A stretch of 64,000 nt of DNA from Pseudomonas hefeiensis (GTDB taxonomy: Bacteria > Pseudomonadota > Gammaproteobacteria > Pseudomonadales > Pseudomonadaceae): NCBI RefSeq assembly GCF_030687835.1, contig NZ_CP117449.1, forward strand, positions 1,612,001 to 1,676,000, written 5' to 3'. The notes below the pieces were generated by a model. The model searched no databases, was not told the origin of the DNA, and saw only the letters and a program-made list of their open reading frames with translations. Shown here piece by piece: positions 44,513 through 54,264 of this stretch. Position 1 is the stretch's first letter. Each line of letters begins with the position of its first letter. The position numbers and the translations under genes are program-made.

Positions 44513-46318
44513 TCACAGTTGCGATTCCAGCGGCCCGCCCAGCACCTTGAGGTACTCCAGCAACGCCCAGCGTTCCTGTGGTTGCAGCAGGCGACCAATC
44601 ACACCATTGCCCCGCTCACCTGCGCGAAACTCATGACCGCTGTTGTGGTTGCCGGTGATCCGGGTGTCGAACAAAAAGCCATTCGTGAAGGCTTCGGTGC
44701 GATAGCCCAGGTGCCGTGGGTCGTATTCGAAGCTGCCTTTATAGAAGGTGATCGCCCGTTCGTCCTGAGGGGACAGCAACTGATAGATCGTCGGCACTGA
44801 GCCGTTATGCAGGAAGGGCGGCGTGGCCCAAACGCCAGCCAGGGGGCGGGCTTTGTAGGCGCGCAGTTCGCGTACGCCGATGGGCAGGCCAAAACCATCC
44901 AGCGCCGGGCGCTCCACCGGTGTCACGCCAGCGTCACGGTAAGCCCGTTCTTCGACAAAAGCGGTAACGTAGGCCAAGCCTTTGGCGACCGACACCTGGC
45001 TCAAATCCAGCGGCGTCGTCGGGGTCGGATGCAGTTGTACGTCCAGTTTGGCCAGTTCGGCCGGATCCCATTGCAGGCTGGTCAGATCGAAGCGGTGGTC
45101 GGCAATGTTGTTAGCGGTACCCGGATCGGTGCCGATCACCTTCACCGGCAACATGTTCAGGTGCTGGACGGGCCTGTCGGGGCCTTGGACCACTTTAGGC
45201 ACGTGACAGCCGGCACAGTTTTCGGCGAACAGCGCCCGGCCCTGTGCGGCCAACGGCAAATCGATAGGACCAAGCAGTTCCTGAGGCCACTGCGGGGCCT
45301 TGAGCAATTGCAGGGTCTCTTCAATCTTGTGCAGATCGCGCACGCGCACGCTGGAGGGGTATCGCGCATCACCTTGTAAGGGTTTGCCTTGGGCATCGAA
45401 GAAATTCAACGTAGCGCCGACCCCCAACGCTTCGCCGACGTTTCGGGCCATCGGTTGCTGGGCCGAACCGTTCCACTGCACCCAGTCGAATGTCCATATG
45501 TCCCACAACTGCGGGTAATCCACAGGCGCATTGGCGACCCGGTAATTCTTGTCGGAGATAGCATCGCCGAAGCTGGCATTGGCAATCCGTCCAAAGGCAT
45601 CTGTACGGCCAGGTCCTTCCTCGGTGGGGTAGAGGCCGCGGTGAGTGTCGTTCCAGGCCACGCGCAGGAACGTATCCAGAGAAGCCTTGAATGATGTGCG
45701 CAATTGTTCATGGCCGGCGTCGTAGTCCTGCCCCAGGACCTGACGGGCGAAGCGCTCGAATTTCCAAGGGTTGTAGTAGGTCGAGGCCAGACTGGCGACC
45801 AACGCCTGTCCAAAACTGCCACCGCGCAATGTGGGAACACTGGAGGGCAGGACGTGCTGGGCCGAACCACCATCGATCCGTATCGCCTGGCCCTTGAAGC
45901 GCAACTCGCCGGTGTGACAGGCGGCGCAGGTGATATCCAGGAATTGATCGGTGCTGCCCGGATTCTGATGGCGTGTGAAACCTACGGGCAGGTTGCCAGG
46001 GTTATCTGGCGAAGCGTTCTGCGCCGGGTCCACCAGAAAGCCGAATCGGGCCAGGTATTCAGGCGAAGCGAAGCGCTGTTGCGAGAACGGCAATTCGAGG
46101 GCGGTGAACCAGTCATAACGCAAACCTTTGACCTGGGTACCCTGGGGAGTGAAATAGTACGTCTGGCGCTCGGCGGCGCTCCATTGATCCAGATAATGCA
46201 CCTGTTCGACCGGTGTATAAGCCGGCAGGCGAGGGTTGGCAACGTAATAGAGCACCACGGCCACGGCGATGATGAGCAGCGCGAGGAGCAACAAGAGAAG
46301 GCGAGAGAGCAGGCGCAC
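44513..46318 (-). CDS. Dihaem cytochrome c peroxidase-like protein
   Basis: A 601-residue protein anchored by an N-terminal helix (LLLLLLALLIIAVAVVLYYV), facing the periplasm. Two c-haem motifs are visible, CAACH at residues 131-135 and CAGCH near 368. It is much longer than classic MauG/CcpA peroxidases and resembles the group containing RoxA-type and fatty-acid dioxygenase/diol synthase dihaem proteins. That comparison is from memory of the family layout. It is upstream of, and probably co-transcribed with, a catalase-family gene. Together they point to peroxide or lipid-hydroperoxide chemistry. No signal suggests pseudogenisation. Confidence 0.83.
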   Translation of the reverse strand: MRLLSRLLLLLLALLIIAVAVVLYYVANPRLPAYTPVEQVHYLDQWSAAERQTYYFTPQGTQVKGLRYDWFTALELPFSQQRFASPEYLARFGFLVDPAQNASPDNPGNLPVGFTRHQNPGSTDQFLDITCAACHTGELRFKGQAIRIDGGSAQHVLPSSVPTLRGGSFGQALVASLASTYYNPWKFERFARQVLGQDYDAGHEQLRTSFKASLDTFLRVAWNDTHRGLYPTEEGPGRTDAFGRIANASFGDAISDKNYRVANAPVDYPQLWDIWTFDWVQWNGSAQQPMARNVGEALGVGATLNFFDAQGKPLQGDARYPSSVRVRDLHKIEETLQLLKAPQWPQELLGPIDLPLAAQGRALFAENCAGCHVPKVVQGPDRPVQHLNMLPVKVIGTDPGTANNIADHRFDLTSLQWDPAELAKLDVQLHPTPTTPLDLSQVSVAKGLAYVTAFVEERAYRDAGVTPVERPALDGFGLPIGVRELRAYKARPLAGVWATPPFLHNGSVPTIYQLLSPQDERAITFYKGSFEYDPRHLGYRTEAFTNGFLFDTRITGNHNSGHEFRAGERGNGVIGRLLQPQERWALLEYLKVLGGPLESQL

Positions 46319-46587
46319 AGTAACGTCCTTGTTTTTTTGATATGCCCTTATGCCTCAGCGCCGCCTGGCCGGCAAGTGGCCATTACCCCTCGGGCTGTGG
46401 GAAGCGGCAATTTGTCCCTGTATGTAATAGATGACAGACGCTTCATCCGCCCAGGATTAAAAAGCGTTTACGCACGTGAACTTATCATCGCTTTGCTGCT
46501 CACATGCCGGTAGCCATTGGTCGTGGCCGCCTGATAAGCTCGCGGCTTTATTCGATTGCCCTTTTGGCGCATGAACAAGGAAATAGC

Positions 46588-47301
46588 ATGAAACAGCATC
46601 GGTTGGCGGCGGCGGTGGCCCTGGTTGGCCTGGTACTCGCGGGTTGCGACTCGCAGACCAGCGTAGAGCTGAAAACCCCGGCGCAGAAAGCTTCCTACGG
46701 TATTGGCCTGAACATGGGCAAGAGCCTGGCTCAGGAAGGTATGGATGACCTGGACTCCAAAGCAGTTGCCCAGGGCATCGAAGATGCCGTCGGCAAGAAA
46801 GAACAGAAGCTGAAAGACGAAGAGCTGGTCGAAGCCTTTGCCGCACTGCAAAAACGTGCCGAAGAGCGTATGGCCAAGATGAGCGAAGAGTCGGCAGCCG
46901 CCGGCAAGAAATTCCTCGAGGAAAATGGCAAGAAGGAAGGTGTTACCACCACCGCTTCCGGCCTGCAGTACGAAGTGGTCAAGAAAGCCGACGGCCCGCA
47001 GCCTAAGCCGACCGACGTCGTGACTGTTCACTACACCGGCAAGCTGACCGACGGCAAAGTGTTCGACAGCTCCGTGGAGCGTGGCAGCCCGATCGATCTT
47101 CCGGTCAGCGGTGTGATTCCGGGTTGGGTCGAAGGCCTGCAACTGATGCATGTCGGCGAGAAGTACAAGTTGTACATCCCGAGCGAACTGGCCTACGGCG
47201 CCCAGAGCCCGAGCCCGGCGATCCCTGCCAACTCGGTTCTGGTGTTCGACCTGGAACTGCTGGCGATCAAGGACCCGGCAAAAGAAGAAGCAGCCCAGTA
47301 A
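46588..47301 (+). CDS. FKBP-type peptidyl-prolyl isomerase, lipoprotein
   Basis: A 237-residue Mip/FkpA-like PPIase. The leader ends in a lipobox (VGLVLAGCDS), so it is membrane-anchored in the periplasm. The N-terminal dimerisation part is helical (KASYGIGLNMGKSLAQEG to about residue 120). The FKBP domain carries VVTVHYTGKLTDGKVFDSS, VIPGWVEGLQLMHVGEKY and IPSELAYGAQSPSPAIPANS. AAGGAA precedes the ATG at 46588. It assists folding of envelope proteins. Confidence 0.93.
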   Translation: MKQHRLAAAVALVGLVLAGCDSQTSVELKTPAQKASYGIGLNMGKSLAQEGMDDLDSKAVAQGIEDAVGKKEQKLKDEELVEAFAALQKRAEERMAKMSEESAAAGKKFLEENGKKEGVTTTASGLQYEVVKKADGPQPKPTDVVTVHYTGKLTDGKVFDSSVERGSPIDLPVSGVIPGWVEGLQLMHVGEKYKLYIPSELAYGAQSPSPAIPANSVLVFDLELLAIKDPAKEEAAQ

Positions 47302-47317
47302 CTCAGGCTGTCTATAA

Positions 47318-47349
47318 CAACGACGCCTCGCTTATGCGGGGCGTTGTTG
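47318..47349 (+). terminator. Hairpin after the FKBP gene
   Basis: CAACGACGCCTCGC pairs with GCGGGGCGTTGTTG (two G-T pairs) across TTAT. The T-tail is poor, so terminator function is probable rather than certain. Confidence 0.55.
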
Positions 47350-47444
47350 TATCCGGGCGCTGGTAAACATCAAAAAACCGAACGCTCGGCGCGCACTACA
47401 GTCATAGGCAATACAGACGCTGTGCTAGACCCAGTCGGCCCGTC

Positions 47445-47576
47445 AAGTCAATGAAATGTTGGGTTTTTTTATGTGAGTAAAAAACGCCCGATCTGACTGG
47501 GGGCCTTATTTAACGGGGGCTTCAGCGCGGAAATGCAGCTCTGTTCACAAGGTTATCCACAATTTGTGTGGATAAC
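47445..47576. other. DnaA-box element, copy B
   Basis: AAGTCAATGAAA at 47445, T7 at 47464, A6 at 47479, then GTTATCCACA (47552-47561) and TGTGGATAAC (47567-47576), a perfect inverted pair of consensus DnaA boxes. It lies 18 bp before the YkvA-like ATG. Same modules and spacing as copy A at 28696. Confidence 0.6.
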
Positions 47577-47594
47577 ATTTCAGTGGGAGAAAAC

Positions 47595-48050
47595 ATGAAG
47601 GCTCCGTGGAATTTTGCGCGTTTTCTGCCCTTGGCAGGACGACTGCTGGCCCGCGGTCGATTGCCGACGTTGTTGTTTGCCGTGGCCAGCAAAGGCGCCC
47701 GGGAGGGTGGTCGGTTAGGCAAGCTAAAGGAGGATCTGCGTTTGCTGCAGGCCCTGTGCCTGGCCTACTGGCGTGGCGAATATCGGGCCGTCAGTGCCAA
47801 GTCGCTGCTTTCGATCGTGGCCGGACTGATGTACTTCCTCAGCCCTCTGGACGCGATTCCGGATTTCCTGCCCATGTTCGGCATGTTTGACGATATCGCC
47901 GTACTGGCGTGGATCATGAAGACCCTCGACAGTGAACTCGAAGCCTTCCGCGCCTGGCGTTATCGGCAATCTCCCGAAAAGCTCGCTCAAGTCGAGCGAC
48001 TGCCCGACACCCCGGAACAGCTCCAGCTCCAAGGGCAGAAAAAGCACTGA
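47595..48050 (+). CDS. YkvA family (DUF1232) protein
   Basis: A 151-residue membrane-associated protein. The DUF1232 core is LLSIVAGLMYFLSPLDAIPD followed by FLPMFGMFDDIAVLAWIMKT, with charged N- and C-terminal flanks. The function of the family is unknown. GGGAG lies 7 bp before the ATG at 47595. A paired DnaA-box palindrome lies directly in its promoter zone, which makes DnaA-linked control possible. Confidence 0.88.
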   Translation: MKAPWNFARFLPLAGRLLARGRLPTLLFAVASKGAREGGRLGKLKEDLRLLQALCLAYWRGEYRAVSAKSLLSIVAGLMYFLSPLDAIPDFLPMFGMFDDIAVLAWIMKTLDSELEAFRAWRYRQSPEKLAQVERLPDTPEQLQLQGQKKH

Positions 48051-48164
48051 TCTGGCCCCTGTTTCCCCTCTGAGATTGATCGCCCCGCGACCTTAGCCGC
48101 TATTAGGATTACACTTCCAAGGAAAAAGCTGACTCGCTAAGTGTTGTTGTCCTACGGGGTAGAC

Positions 48165-48506
48165 ATGGATATTCAAATAATCACACGCGACGGAGAGCCC
48201 GAATACGCGGTTTTGCCGTGGGATCAGTACCAGTCGTTATTAAAGGCAGCAGGCATCAATCAAGCCCCGCCGCACGAAGCCACAGTCCGTCATGCGGCGG
48301 CAGCCGACCAGGTTCTTCCAGGTCTGGATCAATTACGCAGTTTGCGCGAAGGGAAGGGCATCGCCATTGAAGCGTTGGCCCGCACAGTAGGTATTAGCCC
48401 GTCTTATCTGGCCATGATCGAAAGCGGAGAGCGTCAGCCCGATGCCGCGATTCGGCGCAGTCTGGCCTGGGAGTTGACGGTGCCGGGTTGGAGGGATCAA
48501 TTGTGA
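48165..48506 (+). CDS. XRE-family helix-turn-helix regulator (113 aa)
   Basis: N-terminal part MDIQIITRDGEPEYAVLPWD resembles the beta-hairpin start of Phd/prlF-like antitoxin proteins. The C-terminal half is an XRE HTH: LRSLREGKGIAIEALARTVG then ISPSYLAMIESGERQPD. The start at 48165 is preferred over the TTG at 48141. Its stop overlaps the next gene's GTG by 4 bp, and a sel1-like gene follows. An antitoxin-like role is possible, but the neighbour is not a recognised toxin. Confidence 0.82.
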   Translation: MDIQIITRDGEPEYAVLPWDQYQSLLKAAGINQAPPHEATVRHAAAADQVLPGLDQLRSLREGKGIAIEALARTVGISPSYLAMIESGERQPDAAIRRSLAWELTVPGWRDQL

Positions 48507-48874
48507 GTGTTCGCATCAGTCGGCAGCATTGGGACGGGTTGTTGGGTGAACTGGATCAGGCGCGCCGCCAGCGCCATTTATTGACGTATCGGGCCTTGCT
48601 GGAGCGCTTGCAGCTTCCCAGCCCGGCCATGCAGACCTTGACCGCAGCGCTTGAACACTTGGCAGCGCTGGATGCCCGCGCTGAACAGCCGCTGCGAAGT
48701 TCGCTGGTCATCAGTCAAGGGGCAAGCCGGTTGCCGCGTACCGGCTTCTTCGAGTGCGTTGAACGTCTCGGGCGCTTTTCCGGGCCTTCCGATGGCGTGG
48801 CCGCCGCTTCCTGGCACGCCTCGGAAGTGGTTCGGGTATTCGAATACGAGTACCCCGAATCTGCGGAGGCTTGA
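48503..48874 (+). CDS. Hypothetical protein (123 aa) in XRE operon
   Basis: A 123-residue soluble protein, helical at the N-terminus (SVRISRQHWDGLLGELDQAR, LTYRALLERLQLP). The second half, LPRTGFFECVERLGRFSGP and ASWHASEVVRVFEYEY, looks like an alpha/beta tail. It begins at a GTG that overlaps the XRE stop. I do not recognise the family. Position and coupling suggest a partner of the XRE protein. Confidence 0.7.
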   Translation: MSVRISRQHWDGLLGELDQARRQRHLLTYRALLERLQLPSPAMQTLTAALEHLAALDARAEQPLRSSLVISQGASRLPRTGFFECVERLGRFSGPSDGVAAASWHASEVVRVFEYEYPESAEA

Positions 48875-49276
48875 GTGCTCTGGCGTATCAAGGCGCGGGC
48901 CGGTTATTGGCTGGCGCGTCGATTGTTTCATTGGGCCTGGTTCGTTCGCCAGCCCCGTGGCTGGTCCTGGCTGGAAGGCCAATTTGCCCGCATGGCGAAC
49001 CTGGGGGATGTCGGTGCTCAAAGTTTCTATGGGCATATCCTGACGTTCCGCGGCCAGGGCCTGGGTGCCCGGGAAGAGGGCGTTCGCCTGCTGCGCCTGG
49101 CGGCGCTGGCGGGGGATGGCAAGGCTGCCTATCAAGTCGGTGTGATCAGCCTGACCGGTTCCGCCAGCAAGACGCCGGACCCGATAGAGGCGGCGCGCTG
49201 GTGGGGTTTGGCGGCGAAAGCCGGGCATCCGTTGGCTGAGATCAAGCTCAAGGCGCTCGAAGGTCACGACCAGTAG
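48875..49276 (+). CDS. Sel1-repeat family protein (133 aa)
   Basis: A 133-residue protein beginning at a GTG directly after the previous stop. The N-terminus is basic and amphipathic. Sel1-like repeats are seen as GDVGAQSFYGHILTFRGQG, AREEGVRLLRLAALAGDGK and PIEAARWWGLAAKAGHPLAE. Sel1 proteins act as scaffolds. It is related in type to the gene at 28933 but not a close copy. Third gene of the XRE operon. Confidence 0.8.
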   Translation: MLWRIKARAGYWLARRLFHWAWFVRQPRGWSWLEGQFARMANLGDVGAQSFYGHILTFRGQGLGAREEGVRLLRLAALAGDGKAAYQVGVISLTGSASKTPDPIEAARWWGLAAKAGHPLAEIKLKALEGHDQ

Positions 49277-49410
49277 TTTTATCCACAGGCATTTTTGGAA
49301 ACATCTTTCCTTTCGGTCGGCTGTTCGTTCGTCATGTGGGGCTATTTAGCGAATCGCCCTACATTCACCGCCTCTTTCCCTGACTTATTTCCCCGGCCAT
49401 CCCCGGCAAA

Positions 49411-49438
49411 GTCTCGCGCTCCCTGAGTGCTGCGAGAC
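49411..49438. promoter_or_regulatory. Hairpin upstream of rhs
   Basis: GTCTCGC and GCGAGAC as inverted arms with a 14-nt loop. It lies 56 bp before the rhs ATG. Meaning unknown. Confidence 0.3.
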
Positions 49439-49493
49439 GTCTGCCCATGTTCGATCGTTTTTCCCTGCCGGCCCTTGAGCGAGCTGTGTCCTG

Positions 49494-52400
49494 ATGGATC
49501 AGGTACGCCGTATCGAGCAGGAACTCGACAGCTTCAAAGACACCCTGACGCTCTACCGCGAGCAGCTCGAGCGCTGGTACAGCCAGACGGCGGACCGCGC
49601 CAGCCATGCGGCCGACCTGCCTTCGCTGATGGGCATGGAGCGGCTGATTCGCTTCGGTGACAGCACCACCGCTGTCAGCATCGGCGACGATGATTTCCTC
49701 TCCACCGTCGTCCAGTGCCCTCAGGGCGGGGTGATGACCATCGAGAGTAAGTTCGAGTCGGTGTACGACGTTCCGCTGGGCGACATCGTGGTGGATGTGG
49801 TGGACGTGGACAGCGGCGAGGTCACGCCCGTCACCCTGAATACCGAGGGCCTGGGGACCTTCAAGGGGACGGCGGGTAAGACCTATCGGGTTCATGTCCA
49901 GGACAAAGAGTCCCCCCAGCAAATCGCCGATCTGTTTTCTTCCTACGATGGCTTGAGCAAGGATCTGACGGACTGGTTGCGCGGCGAGTGGCAGGGGTTC
50001 AAGCCGCAATGGGCGCAGCAATCCTTGGCAACCTCCGCGGCTGCGGTGGGCAATGGCCTGCTCGCTGGCAGTTGGGCGGCGATTGAGGGGGTGTGGGACA
50101 GCATCAGTCTGCTGTCGGACATTCTCAAGGATCCCGGCGAGTTTGCTGATCGGTTGGGCGAGAGCGCGGATCAGCTAAAAAAACTGGCGGAAGAAACGCC
50201 ATTGCTCATGGCCAAGCTGCAACTGCTGGCCAGTGACGAAGCCGCCTTGTGCCTGCTGGTGCGCACCGCCAGCCTCTGGCTGGAGATGCTGCCGCCCAGT
50301 GAGATGGCGGGCGAAACCGCCGAAGCCCTGTCGACGGCGGTGGTGACGCTGCTGATCGATTTGTTGATCGGCGTGGCGCTGACCTTCGCCGGGGCGGGAG
50401 CTGGTATTGCTTACTTGTCGCTGCGTCTGGGCAAGCTTGGCGCGGGTTTGCTGAGTGCTGCCCAGCGGTTCGTCAGCGCTATCTTTGCGGTGGTCAACGG
50501 TTTCATGGCCTACGTAGACCGCTACAAAACCGTGGCGGCGCGGGGTGTGGCGGCGGGAATAAAGAAAGGCCGGATGCAACTGCGCTGGGACGCGCAGCGC
50601 AATACCACACTGAAAAAAGACGAACCCCACGACGACGCCCCAAGCCAATCAAAAAACCCCAACGGCGACAGCGCCGACACGGCGGCCCTGACCCAGACCA
50701 GCGGCTGTCCGGTGTCGATGGTCACCGGCGAGGAACTGCTGACCCTGGACGACGGCACCCTCGATGGCCGGCTGCCGTTTGTCTTCACCCGCTTGTACCG
50801 CACCAGCGCGGTGGACCTGGACGTCGGCCTGGGCCGTGGCTGGAGCCATGCCCTGGCGCATCGCGTGTTGCTTGAGGGCGAGCAGCTCGTCTGGATCGAC
50901 CAGGAAAACCGCCGTACCACGTTTCCGCTGCCCTCCGACCAGCGCCCGGCGATTCACAACAGCCTGGCCCGCGCGGCGATTTATCTCGGGATTGAGCCGG
51001 ACGAACTGATCATCGCCCAGCCCGGCGAAGGCGCGCCTTTCCTGCACTTTCGCGACGGCCATCTGACTGCCCTCAGCGACCGCTACGCCAACCGCCTGAC
51101 GATCCAGCGCAACATCCACGGCGACATCAGCCGCCTGGACAACGGCGCCGGGCGTGCCCTGCGCCTGCGTTATGAGCATCGTCACCTGGTCGCCATCGAC
51201 TACCAGAGCTTTCACCCGGCCCTGACCCTGGACGAGGCCTGGCGCACCGAACAGACGCTGATGGCTTACCGCTACGACGCCCGCTGGCGATTGATCGAAG
51301 CGAGCAACGCCGCCGGCGAAAGCGAACGCTACGACTACGACGACCAGCACGTCATCCTGCAGCGGCAACTGGCCGGTGGCGCGAGTTTCTTCTGGGAATG
51401 GCAAGGGGCAGGGCGCGCAGCCCGTTGCGTGCGGCACTGGGCCTCGTTTGCGCAGATGGACACTCGCTACACCTGGGGCGAGGACGGGCAGGTCACGGTC
51501 CAGCACCTTGATGGCAGCCAGGAGGTGTACGTCCACGACGCGCGGGCGCGGCTGGTACGCAAGGTCGAACCCGATGGCGGCGAGCACCTCAAGGCCTATG
51601 ACCCACAGGGCCGGCTGATCGCCGAACAGGACCCGCAGGGCGCCGTCACCGAATACCGCTACGACGAAGCCGGACGGCTGGTGGCGCTGATTCCGCCAGA
51701 CGATGAACCGACGTCCTACGAATACCGCAACGGTTTCCTGCACGCCCGCTCGCGCGGCAAAGCCGTGTGGCAATACCGGCGCAATGCCCAGGGCGATGTG
51801 ATCGAGGTCATCGATCCGCACGGCCAGGGCACCGGTTATGACTACGACGCCCAGGGGCAACTGCTGGCGATCCGTTACCCCGACGGCAGCGAACACCGGT
51901 TTACCCGCAATCCCCTGGGCCAACTGACAGAAGAAACCCTGCCCGACACGGGGCGCCGGTGTTTTTCCTACGACGCCCTGGGGCGTTTGCTGACCCGCCA
52001 GGACGAACACGGCGCCCTTACGCACTACCAATGGGACGCGGTGGGCCGCCTGCTCGAAACCACCTTGCCGAGTGGCGCGACCCGCGCCTGGCGCTACAAC
52101 GCCTATGGCAAGGTCACTGCCGAGCGCGATGAGCTGGGCCGGACCACCCGCTATGAATACGCCGACGACCTGCACCTGATCAGCCGTCGCCTCAACCCCG
52201 ACGGCAGCGAACTGAAGTATCGCTACGACTCGGCGCGGCTGTTGCTGACTGAAATCGAAAACGAGTCCGGCGAAAAATATCAGCTGGATTACACGCCGAA
52301 CGGATTGATCCGACAGCAGATCGACTTTGACGGCCAACGCAGCGCCTACGCCTACGACCTCAACGGCCACCTGCTGGAGAAAACCGAGCACGGCGCGGAC

Positions 52401-54253
52401 GGCGCCCAATGGGTCACCCGCTACCAGCGCGACGGGGCCGGGCGACTGCGGGTCAAGACCTTGCCCGACGGCCAGGCCATCGAGTACCGCTACGACGGGC
52501 TCGGCCGGCTGGTCCACGTCAACGACGGCAGCGATCACCCGCTGGCCTTCGAATACGACGCCCAGGACCGGCTGATCAGCGAACACCAGGGCTGGGGCAC
52601 CCTGCGTTATCGCTACGACGCCGCTGCGGGCGCCTCAATCACCTGCGCCTGCCGGACAACAGCCAGCTCGACTACCACCACGCCCCGGGCGGCGCGCTGA
52701 CGGCCATCGACCTGAACGGCTCGCGCCTCACCGAACACCAGCTTCATGGCGGGCGCGAACGTCAGCGCCGCCAAGGCCTGCTGCTCAGCCAGTACGACTA
52801 CGACGAACAGGGCCGGCTCAAGGCCCAGACGGTGTGGCAGAACCAGCAGCAACTGTTCTGGCGCGACTATGCCTACAGCGCCAATGGCAACCTGCAGTCC
52901 ATTGCCGACAACCGCAACCGCCGCCATTACCAGTACGACCCGCTGGATCGCCTGATCGGCATCGATTATTCCCACAGCGAGCCGCCAGAACACTTCGCCC
53001 ACGACCCGGCCGGCAACCTGCTGATGCAGGACCGCCCCGGCCCGACGACCCTCAAGGGCAACCGCCTGCTGATGGAGGGCGACCGCCACTACGACTACGA
53101 CGCCTTCGGCAACCTGATCCGCGAACGTCGCGGCAAGGCCCAGTGCCTCGTCAGCGAATACCGCTATGACAGCCAACACCGGCTGATTGGCGTTACCACG
53201 GCGTACGGACGCGAAACGTCCTACCGCTACGACGCCTTCGGCCGACGCATCAGCAAGACCGTGGATGGCCTGACCAGTGAATTTTTCTGGCAGGGCGATC
53301 AGGTCGTCGCCGAAAGCAGCCCGCGCCACCACCGCAGCTACGTCTACGAACCGGGCACCTTCCGCCCACTGGCCCTGCTCGACGGCAAAGGCCCGAACGC
53401 CTGCCCGTTCTATTACCACCTCGACCACCTGGGCACGCCTCAGGAACTGACCAACTACGGCGGCACAATCGTCTGGTCAGCGCGCTACAACGGCTACGGC
53501 AAAACCACCGAACGGGTCCACGGCGGCGGCGAACAGCTGGAACAACCGTTGCGCTTCCAGGGCCAGTACTTCGATCCCGAAAGCGGCCTGCACTACAACC
53601 GGCACCGCTACTACAATCCCGAAACCGGCCGCTACCTGAAGCCCGACCCGAGCAAACTGGCGGGTGGGCTTAATGGATATCGCTACACCCTGAACCCGAC
53701 GGGGTGGGTGGATCCGTTGGGGTTGGTGGATTGTCCGGGGAAGGGTGGTTGCAGGTCGGCGGTTGGGGATCAGGATCCGGCGGCTAAGGTTGGGGTAGAT
53801 GAGGGTGAGCCGGCGCTGCCCAAGCCGACCGCCGCTGAGTTGGCCGAAAAAGAAGTAAGGCGTCTAGATCGGGAGCAAGGCATGCATATGGTCAGTAAAC
53901 ATAGCCTTGCGGTTTCAGATCAGGTATGGAAGCGACGGGCAATTGACGGTACAGATCCCTTAACTGGTAGAACCCCTTCGCATAGAAACGGGAATCCAAG
54001 TTCAAGGTTTAACAGTTGGGAGCTACAGCTAAAGGCCTATGAATTAGCAATTGCAAAGAAAAATAGCGGGTATGAACTGCTGGTGGACAAAAACGGAAGC
54101 AAATATCTACGAGCAGATCTACCGGGTGCAGGGAAAGGATATATTCCAAATCCTAGAAATCCAAACGATCCAAAATTGGTTAACATGAATCGCATAGAAA
54201 TGAAGTTTGATCGGGATACCGAAATTCCATTTACACTGTATCCAATAAAATAG
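49494..54253 (+). pseudogene. Rhs/YD-repeat toxin-delivery protein, frameshifted
   Basis: A polymorphic-toxin gene of about 1585 codons if repaired. The N-terminal part (residues 1-400) lacks a visible PAAR motif and has a hydrophobic stretch LLIDLLIGVALTFAGAGAGI. A DUF6531-like entry CPVSMVTGEELLTLDDGTL is followed by many YD repeats (RYDALG/YDYDxxG type). The core ends DPSKLAGGLNGYRYTLNPTG and the cleavage-site motif WVDPLGL at 53706-53724. At about 52620-52631 the frame breaks: GCC GCT GC GGG reads in frame 1 as DAAAGAS, while losing 2 nt restores YDAxGRLNHLRLPDN. Beyond the core the tail is a separate toxin domain. No vgrG, eag or other T6SS gene is in the window. Confidence 0.85.
53725..54253 (+). 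other. Rhs C-terminal toxin domain (cassette 1)
   Basis: The roughly 175-residue tail after DPLGL. Codon use and base composition turn sharply AT-rich from about 53850, a sign of replacement by transfer. Its last 90 residues (RFNSWELQLKAYEL ... GAGKGYIPNP ... KFDRDTEIPFTLYPIK) share motifs with the separate protein at 55082. The activity is not recognised; a nuclease or NAD-cleaving fold cannot be told by eye. Confidence 0.7.
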
Positions 54254-54264
54254 GAAACAATAAA

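Noticed and set aside
50649..52586. 645-codon minus-strand frame opposite rhs
   Set aside because: Shadow of the GC-rich YD-repeat coding sequence; no start signals or recognisable domain.
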